From an uncultured Porphyromonadaceae bacterium (GTDB lineage: Bacteria; Bacteroidota; Bacteroidia; Bacteroidales; Muribaculaceae): a DNA stretch of 6,037 bases. Location of the stretch: NCBI GenBank assembly GCA_947176545.1, contig CAMWRB010000078.1, positions 1 to 6,037 on the forward strand. Reading direction: 5' to 3'. The position numbers and the translations under genes are program-made. Of this stretch, positions 1 to 6,037 are shown piece after piece. Numbering within the stretch: position 1 is the stretch's first letter; each line of letters begins with the position of its first letter. The notes beneath the pieces were generated by a model that saw nothing but the letters and a program-made list of their open reading frames with translations, was not told where the DNA came from and searched no databases.

Positions 1-1481
1 CCGGTCAGCTGCGGATTGGCTCATTCGGACTTGTCAATCCATACGTCAAGGTCGGCAAGACGATTACTCCACGATTCTCCTATTCCGCAATAGGTGAATA
101 TACCTACGCGCTCAACAATTATCCATTCACTCTGCGTAACGGTATATATTCTTCGCGTGAACGGCGAGACAACAGCCGGATGAGCTGCGGACATGGTGAA
201 ATTAATACACGCTGGCGCACGACCGAGCAATCGGCTATTGATGCCAAAATCTATTATTATGACAACGACCGTGAACTGCCGGGACGCGTCGTACTCTATA
301 ACAACAACAGCGACGACACGCTCCATGACCGTAACTTTTTCGCGCAGGTAAGTTATCTTAATACCGGATGGTCCAAACTGAGTCTGCGCAGTGTCGCCAA
401 GTTTAACTGGGACGCTACGTTCTATCACGAAGTGGACGGTAAGTATACAGGAGGTTTCAAGGATGAGTACTATATACAGCGCGAGGCTTACGTGTCGGGT
501 TCGCTGCTTTACACTCCGGTGCGTTCGGTGGCTTTGGATTATGCTCTTGACTACAGTTATAACAATCTGAGCAGCAACGGATACACAATTGCCGGGCCGT
601 GGAGACATTCTATTCTCCAGGCTTTGTCAGCCAAATTCAATAATAACCGAATCCTCATAATAGGTCGATTGCTCTGTTCGACTTTTGTCAATGGTGTGAA
701 ACGTGGTGAGCCGGTACCGGACCGTACGAAACTCTCACCGGCAGTCAGCGTGTCTGTGCGTCCCTGGAGCAGTCAGCTCATATATCTCCGGGCGGCATAC
801 AAAAACATCTTCCGCATACCGACTTTTAATGAGAGTTACTACTATCATCTCGGGAGTCTCTCTCTGAAGCCCGAGGATACCGACCAGGTAAATGTCGGAG
901 TCACGTGGCAGTACGGTCCCCGTGGGGTGGTATCGGACATCACTGCTACCGCCGACGTGTACTATAATCACGTGAGGGATAAAATAGTGGCAATCCCACA
1001 GAATATGTTTGTCTGGACTATGACCAATCTGGATAAGGTACGGGCATTCGGAGCGGATATCACAATTAATGCTAATCTGGAGCTGACGAATCTTCATAAG
1101 CTGGTCATTGCCTCTACATACAGCTGGCAGCGTGTCCAACCGCGTACATCACCCAAAGACCCTGACTATAACAAGCAGGTGGCATATACACCTCAACATA
1201 ACGGAGCTGCTTCTGTAACATGGCAGAACCCTTGGGTCGATGTTGTAGTAAAACTGAGCGGATGCAGCGACAGATACGGTACTAATTCCAACCTGCCCAA
1301 CACCCGTTTGCCCGGATATGCCGAATTAGGGGTCTCTCTGATGAGGGAATTTTCATTGCGCAGACACAAACTCGACCTGCGGCTCGATGCCCTCAATATC
1401 ACCGATACGCAGTATCAAATCGTTTCCGGCTATCCGATGCCCGGATGCGCATTCAGGCTGACCGCGACATATAAATTATAG
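1..1481 (+). CDS. btuB: TonB-dependent outer-membrane receptor, BtuB-like, 3' part (5' end outside window)
   Basis: The frame is open from the left edge (first full codon at position 3) to a TAG at 1479-1481, giving 492 residues with no start. An internal ATG at 180 is not the real start, because receptor-like sequence continues upstream of it. What is present is beta-barrel: alternating aromatic/polar strands, the hallmark segment FRIPTFNES (fragment residues 270-278) followed by SLSLKPE (285-291), which corresponds to the conserved receptor stretch ending in LKPE, then a GAD-containing strand (AFGADITI) and a C-terminal strand ending RLTATYKL. The signal peptide, TonB box and plug domain (about 200 residues in full-length relatives) lie to the left. 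Such receptors import scarce ligands across the outer membrane using TonB-ExbBD energy. A cobalamin substrate is inferred from the four following genes, btuG-F-C-D-like; a siderophore or heme receptor is the main alternative. TonB-receptor identity is near certain, BtuB role likely. Confidence 0.88.
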   Translation, partial: GQLRIGSFGLVNPYVKVGKTITPRFSYSAIGEYTYALNNYPFTLRNGIYSSRERRDNSRMSCGHGEINTRWRTTEQSAIDAKIYYYDNDRELPGRVVLYNNNSDDTLHDRNFFAQVSYLNTGWSKLSLRSVAKFNWDATFYHEVDGKYTGGFKDEYYIQREAYVSGSLLYTPVRSVALDYALDYSYNNLSSNGYTIAGPWRHSILQALSAKFNNNRILIIGRLLCSTFVNGVKRGEPVPDRTKLSPAVSVSVRPWSSQLIYLRAAYKNIFRIPTFNESYYYHLGSLSLKPEDTDQVNVGVTWQYGPRGVVSDITATADVYYNHVRDKIVAIPQNMFVWTMTNLDKVRAFGADITINANLELTNLHKLVIASTYSWQRVQPRTSPKDPDYNKQVAYTPQHNGAASVTWQNPWVDVVVKLSGCSDRYGTNSNLPNTRLPGYAELGVSLMREFSLRRHKLDLRLDALNITDTQYQIVSGYPMPGCAFRLTATYKL

Positions 1482-1521
1482 GTAATCATACTAATTCCAA
1501 CTATATCACATTTTATTGAAA

Positions 1522-2652
1522 ATGAAAAAAATTCACTATCTCTTCGCTTCTTTGATACTGACAGGGTGTCTGGCTTCATGCAGTGACCACAATGATGAAC
1601 CCAATATTGGCCACGGTACTGCGTCTACAGGATTTTATATCATAAATAATGGCAATATGGGTGCTCAGATAGCATCATCAATCACGGCATACGACTACAG
1701 CAGTGGAATGTCTACATCTGCTCTGCAGGATGCGTTTAAAGCCGCAAATGGTTGTCTGCTCGGTGAGGGCGCTCAGCCGGCTATAATCTATGGTTCAAAG
1801 ATGTATATACCCATGCACGATTCAAACCTGATATGGGTAGTCCGTGCTGATAATCTTGAAATTATAAAGATGATACGTCCCGAGGGAGAGGCTCAGAGTC
1901 CAAGATATCTCACCTCTCATAAGGGTAAGGTGTATGCGTCGATGAATTCCGGATATGTCTGCTGCATTGACACCCTGACTCTTGAGATTGAGAAGAGTAT
2001 GAAGACCGGCCCGAATCCCGACCAGATGACTGTGGCTGACGGTAAACTGTACGTCGCCAATTCCGACGGCTACAACTGGGATGAAAAAAATCCGTATGCC
2101 AATGGTTCCATATCCATCATAGACCTCGCAACATGGCATGAGACAAAAATCAAGGACATATCCAAAGTACTCAATCCTACAGACCTGGCTACAAACGGTA
2201 AGGATGTGTTTGTCATCTGTAAAGGTAACTACGGTGATATTCCCTCAACGGTGAAAAAGATTGTCGGCAACGATGTCGTAGATATTGCTCAAGGTCATTA
2301 TATGGCTGTGCATAAGGATAAACTATATGTTATAAATGCACCGTTCGGTACAGACCGCAACGACATGACCTTTACTGCTTACAATACCTCATCACTGAAA
2401 GCGGAGGGTGAGTTCGTGCAGCAATCACCCGATTCAAAGTCATGGATTGAGAGTCCGTGTGGAGTCAGCATTGACCCGGTGAGCGGCGATATCGTTATCC
2501 TGTCATATACTACATCAGAGGCCGGATATACTCAGTACAAAGAGCCGTGTTATGCCAACATTTACTCTCCCTCCGGAGTGTTCAGCAAACGTGTTGAGTG
2601 TGGCGTCGGTTCTGTGGGAGTCACGTTTATTTGCAATACGACTGATAAATGA
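1522..2652 (+). CDS. btuG: Surface beta-propeller lipoprotein, YncE/DUF5074 type, BtuG-like
   Basis: From the ATG at 1522 this is a 376-residue lipoprotein; an in-frame TTG two codons earlier (1516) is a less likely start. Residues 1-20 form a lipoprotein signal peptide, with two possible lipoboxes, LTGC (Cys16) and LASC (Cys20). Cys20 is followed by SDHNDE, an acid-rich stretch resembling the Bacteroidota lipoprotein export signal for the cell surface. The rest shows repeating units typical of a YncE-like seven-bladed propeller, such as GSKMYI, KGKVYA, DGKLYVANS and KDKLYV, each followed by a strand and a polar turn. The GPNPDQMTVADGKLYV region near residues 163-178 is especially characteristic. 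In gut Bacteroides, BtuG proteins of this fold and size bind cobalamin tightly at the surface and cap BtuB. The position between a TonB receptor and btuFCD-like genes supports this role. It starts 40 nt after the receptor gene without a visible Shine-Dalgarno, and its stop overlaps the next start (ATGA). Fold and localisation are well supported; the ligand is inferred. Confidence 0.82.
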   Translation: MKKIHYLFASLILTGCLASCSDHNDEPNIGHGTASTGFYIINNGNMGAQIASSITAYDYSSGMSTSALQDAFKAANGCLLGEGAQPAIIYGSKMYIPMHDSNLIWVVRADNLEIIKMIRPEGEAQSPRYLTSHKGKVYASMNSGYVCCIDTLTLEIEKSMKTGPNPDQMTVADGKLYVANSDGYNWDEKNPYANGSISIIDLATWHETKIKDISKVLNPTDLATNGKDVFVICKGNYGDIPSTVKKIVGNDVVDIAQGHYMAVHKDKLYVINAPFGTDRNDMTFTAYNTSSLKAEGEFVQQSPDSKSWIESPCGVSIDPVSGDIVILSYTTSEAGYTQYKEPCYANIYSPSGVFSKRVECGVGSVGVTFICNTTDK

Positions 2653-3881
2653 GTTCAAGAAAGTTTCACTTCTTCCCGGGTTTATATGGTAAAGTGAAAT
2701 CCGTGTGGCCCGGTTCGGGAAGTTTCAGGACATTCTCTGTTAGATATGGAGCTGTAGCTTTGGTGGCAGGCTCAATGATGTTGTGTGCGGCTGCTCTCGC
2801 TTCGTGCGGGAGTGGCCACTCCACATCGTCTGCCGCAGGTGAGGGAGAGAATATCGAGATGAAGTATGCCGATTATCTCTCCATCACGGAGTGTCCGGGT
2901 TATACGGATGTTATTATCAAGAACCCGTGGGATACGACGCGGATTCTGCAGCGATGTCTGCTTGTGCCGTCCGACAGCGTCTTACCGTCCGATATGCCGA
3001 AAGGCACAGTCATACGTACACCGGTCAGGAACGCTCTCGTCTATTCAGCCGTACATACCGGCCTGTTGAGTGAGTTGGGTGTATCAGATGCTGTCGGAGG
3101 TGTCTGCGAAGCTGAATATATCAAGGATTCAGAGTTGTTGAAGCGACTGGAGCGGGGTGAGTTGGTGGATTGCGGGTTTAATCAGAATCCCAATATTGAA
3201 AAGATAATAAGCCTGCATCCGCAGATGATAATGCTGTCACCTTATCAGAATAATGATTGCAACTCGAAGGTCGAATCGCTTGGAATACCTGTGTTGCAGT
3301 GTGCGGATTATATGGAATCATCGCCACTGGGCAGGGCGGAGTGGATGCGGTTGTACGGTCTGCTGTTTGGAACCAAAGATAAGTCCGAGAGATTGTTCTC
3401 CACCGTAGAATCCGAGTATACAGCCCTGCGTGACGCTGCGACCAAAAGCTCATTCCGACCCAAGGTGATATTTGACAGCCGGTATGGACAGATGTGGAGC
3501 GTGCCGTGTGCTGACTCAACGACAGGACAGCTTATCGAGGATGCGGGAGGCGTCAATCCTTTCGCCCGTATCAAGGGGTCGGGAAGTGTGGCCTTGGCGC
3601 CTGAGCGCGTTCTTGCAGAGGCTCATGATGCCGATGTCTGGATGGTCAGATATTATCAGAATGATGAGAAATCACTTGCTCAGCTGGCTGCCGATGCACC
3701 TGTCAATGCCGAATTCAAGGCTTTCAAGACCGGTAATGTATATGGATGCAATACGCGGAAAAGCGACCTCTTCGGTGAAACCCCGTTTCACCCCGAGCGT
3801 GTGCTCAGGGATATGGTCATCATATTGCATCCGGAGGTGATGGGAGATGAAAAACTGAGTTATTATTCCAAAATGAAATGA
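2649..3881 (+). CDS. btuF: ABC transporter substrate-binding lipoprotein, BtuF-like (Peripla_BP_2 family)
   Basis: This 410-residue protein begins at an ATG inside the stop of the preceding gene (ATGA), which supports the start. A hydrophobic segment from about residue 34 ends in a lipobox LASC with Cys53; the region before it is unusually long at about 33 residues. The sequence after Cys53 (GSGHSTSS) lacks an acidic export motif, fitting a periplasm-facing lipoprotein. The mature part has the two-lobe class III fold: RNALVYSAVHTGLLSELGV near 127-145, NPNIEKIISLHPQMIML (180-196, the usual 'E-I-L-LKPDLV' segment), a GRAEWMRLYGLLFG helix (228-241), LAPERVLAEA (316-325) and a C-terminal FGETPFHPERVL (375-386). 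By eye, Glu184 and Glu319 match the two glutamates that dock E. coli BtuF onto BtuC. It would carry the corrinoid from the receptor to the inner-membrane permease. Heme or ferric-siderophore binding cannot be excluded from sequence alone. Confidence 0.87.
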   Translation: MSSRKFHFFPGLYGKVKSVWPGSGSFRTFSVRYGAVALVAGSMMLCAAALASCGSGHSTSSAAGEGENIEMKYADYLSITECPGYTDVIIKNPWDTTRILQRCLLVPSDSVLPSDMPKGTVIRTPVRNALVYSAVHTGLLSELGVSDAVGGVCEAEYIKDSELLKRLERGELVDCGFNQNPNIEKIISLHPQMIMLSPYQNNDCNSKVESLGIPVLQCADYMESSPLGRAEWMRLYGLLFGTKDKSERLFSTVESEYTALRDAATKSSFRPKVIFDSRYGQMWSVPCADSTTGQLIEDAGGVNPFARIKGSGSVALAPERVLAEAHDADVWMVRYYQNDEKSLAQLAADAPVNAEFKAFKTGNVYGCNTRKSDLFGETPFHPERVLRDMVIILHPEVMGDEKLSYYSKMK

Positions 3882-4891
3882 CCCCTCTTAAGTTTATTAT
3901 ATCCGGTATAGTCACACTCCTTCTCTTCATTCTTAATATATATATAGGAGCGGTGGATATTCCTGTGACTGCCGTGACGGATATTTTGTTAGGTAACGTA
4001 TCTGAAGAGAGTCCTCTCCGATTTATCATTATCGGCAGCCGTCTACCTCAGGCAGTGACAGCGATGCTTGCCGGCAGTGCCCTGACCGTATCGGGTCTGC
4101 TGTTGCAGTCTGCTTTCCGCAATCCCTTGGCCGGACCCTCTATATTGGGTATCAGTTCGGGTGCGGGATTAGGTGTAGCGTTCGTAATGCTCCTTTTGGG
4201 CGGCAGTGTATCGGCTGTCGGATTTTCGTGGGGAGGCTATACCGCTATCCTGATAGGAGCTTTTGCGGGGAGTATTGCGGTTATGGCTCTTCTGTTGTTG
4301 TTCTCAACATGGTTGAAGAATGATATGATGTTGTTAATCACCGGTATCATGGTCGGTTATCTGACCTCCTCGATTATCACATTGCTCAATTATACATCTA
4401 CAGCAGAGGGGATTCAGAGTTATACCTTGTGGGGGATGGGTAATTTCAACAGTGTGTCGCTGGGTCAGTTGCCTCTGTTTGCCGGAATTGTTGCACTCGG
4501 GCTGCTCACCTCGTTGATGTTGGCGAAACCTCTTAACATAATATTGTTAGGCTATACATACGCTCACAGTTTAGGTGTCAATGTGCGCAGAGTGCGCAAC
4601 GTGCTTCTTCTATCCACGGGTGTTTTGACAGCAGTCGTGACCGCCTATTGCGGACCGGTCTCATTTATCGGTCTGGCGGTCCCTCATATAGTGAGAATGA
4701 TATTCCGCGTCGCTGACCACCGAATCATCCTGCCCGGATGTGTTATCATCGGAGCACTGATAGGGTTGTTGTGCAATCTAATGTGTCTTATACCCGACAA
4801 TATGTTGTTGCCGTTGAACGGAGTGACACCGCTCATCGGAGTTCCGGTAATACTATATGTTATTTTCAAACGCCGTAAATTAAATGCATGA
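3878..4891 (+). CDS. btuC: FecCD-family ABC permease, BtuC-like
   Basis: This 337-residue, very hydrophobic protein is close to the length of E. coli BtuC (326) and compatible with its ten membrane helices. It has the family's defining segments: RLPQAVTAMLAGSAL (55-69), NPLAGPSILGISSGAGLGV (82-100), a cytoplasmic coupling region LLGYTYAHSLGVNVRRVR (223-240), GPVSFIGLAVPHIVR (259-273), and a C-terminal PLIGVPVILYVIFKRR. It forms the homodimeric inner-membrane channel that accepts substrate from the binding protein, driven by the ATPase encoded next. The start ATG overlaps the stop of the btuF-like gene and its own stop overlaps the btuD-like start, both as ATGA, so the three are translated as a unit. 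In the RLPR motif, known from E. coli BtuC for two docking arginines, the second Arg is Gln here (Gln58). The family is certain; cobalamin rather than iron-chelate specificity comes from context. Confidence 0.9.
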   Translation: MTPLKFIISGIVTLLLFILNIYIGAVDIPVTAVTDILLGNVSEESPLRFIIIGSRLPQAVTAMLAGSALTVSGLLLQSAFRNPLAGPSILGISSGAGLGVAFVMLLLGGSVSAVGFSWGGYTAILIGAFAGSIAVMALLLLFSTWLKNDMMLLITGIMVGYLTSSIITLLNYTSTAEGIQSYTLWGMGNFNSVSLGQLPLFAGIVALGLLTSLMLAKPLNIILLGYTYAHSLGVNVRRVRNVLLLSTGVLTAVVTAYCGPVSFIGLAVPHIVRMIFRVADHRIILPGCVIIGALIGLLCNLMCLIPDNMLLPLNGVTPLIGVPVILYVIFKRRKLNA

Positions 4892-5685
4892 ATACGAGTG
4901 ATACAGTCATCGAGACGCGTTCATTGACGACGGGTTATGTCACGGGACGTGACAGGCGTGAGGTTACATCCGGATTGTCCGCAACACTAATGTCGGGTCG
5001 CATGGTGTCGTTGCTGGGCACCAACGGTTCAGGCAAGTCGACATTATTGCGAACATTGTCCGGTATTCAACCGGCCTTATCGGGTGAAGTGATGATATCG
5101 GGCAAGCCGATAGGGGAATATAAATCGCGGGAACTTGCTCATACTCTGAGCATGGTTCTGACTGAACGTCCTCAGCTTGAGGATATGAATGTAGAAGCTT
5201 TGGTCGGACTGGGGCGAGCCCCGTATACAGACTTCTGGGGCAGGATGCGCGCTGAAGACCGCAAAGCCGTCTCCGAAGCTATTGATATGACGGGAATAGG
5301 TGAATTGAGTCACAGACAGGTACAGACACTGAGTGACGGAGAGCGACAGAAAGTAATGATAGCCAAAGCACTCGCACAGCAGACACCGGTAATATTTCTC
5401 GACGAGCCGACGGCATTTCTCGATTATCCGAGCAAAGTCGAGGTAATGATGCTCTTGCGTCGGATAGCGCATGATATGGACAAGACGATTTTTATGTCCA
5501 CACATGATTTGGATATGGCTCTTCAGATTTCAGACGTTCTATGGCTGATAGACCGCAAACTCGGTGTACAAATCGGCACACACTCCGCTCTGACCGAAAA
5601 CGGTATGCTCGAGAGATATTTCGCCCGTCCCGACATCCGCTTCGACCGCACAGACGGCCTCTTCAAGTTCATCCTCTCCGACTGA
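4888..5685 (+). CDS. btuD: ABC transporter ATP-binding protein, BtuD-like
   Basis: This 265-residue ATPase carries all core nucleotide-binding motifs: Walker A GTNGSGKST (44-52), signature LSDGERQKV (148-156), Walker B VIFLDEP with Asp172 and catalytic Glu173 (168-174), D-loop FLD (177-179) and the switch histidine His206 in STHDLD. The signature has Asp where the consensus LSGGQ has Gly. The Q-loop region reads SMVLTERPQ, without Gln in the usual place. As far as I recall, both are common in Bacteroidota relatives of the FepC/BtuD group, so they need not mean loss of activity. The segment VEALVGLGRAPYT (102-114) is typical of iron-chelate/B12 importers. It would pair with the permease encoded immediately upstream (ATGA overlap) to energise uptake. 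The conserved domain ends near residue 225 and is followed by a short C-terminal tail, as in related importers. It is the last gene of the operon; no further + strand gene follows. Confidence 0.9.
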   Translation: MNTSDTVIETRSLTTGYVTGRDRREVTSGLSATLMSGRMVSLLGTNGSGKSTLLRTLSGIQPALSGEVMISGKPIGEYKSRELAHTLSMVLTERPQLEDMNVEALVGLGRAPYTDFWGRMRAEDRKAVSEAIDMTGIGELSHRQVQTLSDGERQKVMIAKALAQQTPVIFLDEPTAFLDYPSKVEVMMLLRRIAHDMDKTIFMSTHDLDMALQISDVLWLIDRKLGVQIGTHSALTENGMLERYFARPDIRFDRTDGLFKFILSD

Positions 5686-5824
5686 TAATTAAGTACATTT
5701 TAGATTAATCAGAGTTATTGAAAATACTTTAGGAATGGCAATATATAGTCCTTTTTTATCTAAGTCCATAGTTCTTTAGAAGTAAACATAAACTTTCTCA
5801 GATTCGGTTGGTGACGACGGGCGC

Positions 5825-5842
5825 GATAGATACGATAGATAT
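5825..5842. repeat. Short tandem repeat, two copies of GATAGATAY
   Basis: GATAGATAC (5825-5833) is followed directly by GATAGATAT (5834-5842). The repeat is seen directly, but two copies of a 9-mer could arise by chance or by slippage. It sits 32 nt before the terminator-like hairpin. No function is suggested. Confidence 0.4.
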
Positions 5843-5874
5843 TGTAGAGGAAAAGATGCAGTGTTGAAACGATA

Positions 5875-5913
5875 AAAGAGTCGTGCGTCCGCAATCGGAA
5901 CACACGACTCTTT
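5875..5913. terminator. Probable bidirectional rho-independent terminator hairpin
   Basis: AAAGAGTCGTG (5875-5885) and CACGACTCTTT (5903-5913) form a perfect 11-bp stem. Inside, TCCG (5888-5891) and CGGA (5896-5899) add a 4-bp helix closed by the tetraloop CAAT, separated from the outer stem by a small internal loop. The arms end in A- and T-rich flanks (TTTAAAATCTGTTTT on the + strand, CTCTTTTATCGTTT on the - strand), as expected for a terminator working in both directions. It lies 62 nt past the end of the - strand gene and 189 nt past the ATPase gene, so it fits the - strand gene best while also stopping read-through from the operon. Confidence 0.72.
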
Positions 5914-5975
5914 AAAATCTGTTTTATATCTGTCGGCGGTAGTTTTATGACGGCTTACTGATGTCGTGCTTGGTA

Positions 5976-6037
5976 TTAGAGGGGCCGGATATACTTCTTG
6001 CCGTTTTTAATGTAAAATTCACCCTTCTGAGGATTCT
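5976..6037 (-). CDS. C-terminal end of an unidentified protein on the - strand (partial)
   Basis: Reading the - strand from the right edge, the frame encodes NPQKGEFYIKNGKKYIRPL and ends with TAA (complement at 5976-5978). The tail pattern G-x-(F)YI-x-NGKK-Y/V is often seen at the very C-terminus of Bacteroidales proteins, including secreted and surface proteins. The following probable terminator and convergent layout support a real gene end. Only about 19 residues are visible, so family and function cannot be assigned. The gene's start and body lie to the right of the window. Confidence 0.55.
   Translation of the reverse strand, partial: NPQKGEFYIKNGKKYIRPL

Larger units (their letters stand above)
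5686..5975. other. Intergenic region between convergent genes, no gene recognised
   Basis: This 290-nt stretch separates the ATPase stop from the end of the - strand gene. The first part (to about 5800) is A/T-rich with many stops in all frames and no convincing promoter. The part from about 5800 to 5915 is richer in GC and contains a tandem 9-mer and a strong hairpin, listed separately. On the - strand a frame stays open from about 5951 down to a TAG at 5760-5762, with residues such as YNIYRIYRARRHQPNLRK near its end. It has no plausible start, runs through the hairpin, and does not resemble a family I can name, so I do not call it a gene. It could be a decayed coding fragment or a dispersed intergenic repeat. 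Confidence 0.6.

Noticed and set aside
180..182. ATG as the start of the receptor gene
   Set aside because: The same frame is open to the left edge with barrel-like sequence, and starting at 180 would leave a receptor without signal peptide or plug.
21..608. 195-codon open frame on the - strand
   Set aside because: It lies wholly opposite the receptor gene, whose + strand frame has clear barrel motifs and family-like composition. Its translation resembles no family.
1482..1521. Promoter or riboswitch between the receptor and propeller genes
   Set aside because: The gap is only 40 nt, too short for a cobalamin riboswitch, and I see no Bacteroides-type -33/-7 pair or hairpin.
3472..3840. 122-codon open frame on the + strand inside the BtuF-like gene
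   Set aside because: It is in another frame of a well-supported gene, has low-quality composition and no recognisable motif.
5077..5505. 142-codon open frame on the - strand opposite the ATPase gene
   Set aside because: The + strand encodes intact Walker A, signature and Walker B motifs here. The antisense frame is a shadow.
5703..5710. GATTAATC palindrome as an operator site
   Set aside because: An 8-bp A/T-rich palindrome is expected by chance, and it lies after the operon rather than before a promoter.
5731..5757. AGGA...TCCT followed by a run of six T as a terminator closer to the ATPase gene
   Set aside because: The stem would be only four base pairs with a long A/T-rich loop, too weak to call.
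5760..5955. Small - strand gene ending at the TAG at 5760-5762
   Set aside because: The frame is open, but it has no credible start except an ATG about ten codons before the stop, and it runs through the terminator-like hairpin.

Overview
The window looks like a chromosomal piece of a Bacteroidales bacterium, possibly of the Muribaculaceae type. The grounds are a TonB-dependent receptor followed directly by a surface lipoprotein, the absence of Shine-Dalgarno sequences, an acidic lipoprotein-export motif after a lipobox cysteine, and roughly even base composition. The family-level placement is inference.

Layout: positions 1-5685 carry five genes on the + strand. They are the 3' part of a TonB-dependent outer-membrane receptor (btuB-like, open at the left edge), a YncE/DUF5074-type beta-propeller lipoprotein (btuG-like, 1522-2652), a class III substrate-binding lipoprotein (btuF-like, 2649-3881), a FecCD-family permease (btuC-like, 3878-4891) and its ABC ATPase (btuD-like, 4888-5685). 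The last three junctions each overlap by the four bases ATGA, so these genes are almost certainly one transcript with coupled translation. Only the receptor-propeller junction has a gap (40 nt). Positions 5686-5975 are non-coding as far as I can tell. They contain a short tandem repeat and a strong 11-bp hairpin that probably ends transcription from one or both sides. At the right edge (5976-6037) is the last part of a gene on the - strand, convergent with the operon.

How the genes fit together: the order receptor - propeller lipoprotein - SBP - permease - ATPase matches the vitamin B12 (corrinoid) uptake loci of gut Bacteroides, btuB-btuG-btuF-btuC-btuD. In that system BtuG sits on the cell surface, captures cobalamin with very high affinity and hands it to BtuB. 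BtuB moves it across the outer membrane with TonB energy, BtuF binds it in the periplasm, and BtuCD pumps it through the inner membrane. The sequence supports the families strongly. The substrate is inferred from gene order and family resemblance, since heme and siderophore systems use the same FecCD/Peripla_BP_2 families. A cobalamin riboswitch would be expected before the receptor gene, to the left of this window, so regulation cannot be seen here.

I found no undescribed system. The points most worth a second look are the surface-export signal of the propeller protein, the unusually long N-terminal region of the BtuF-like protein, variant motifs in the permease and ATPase, and the odd intergenic block with the hairpin.
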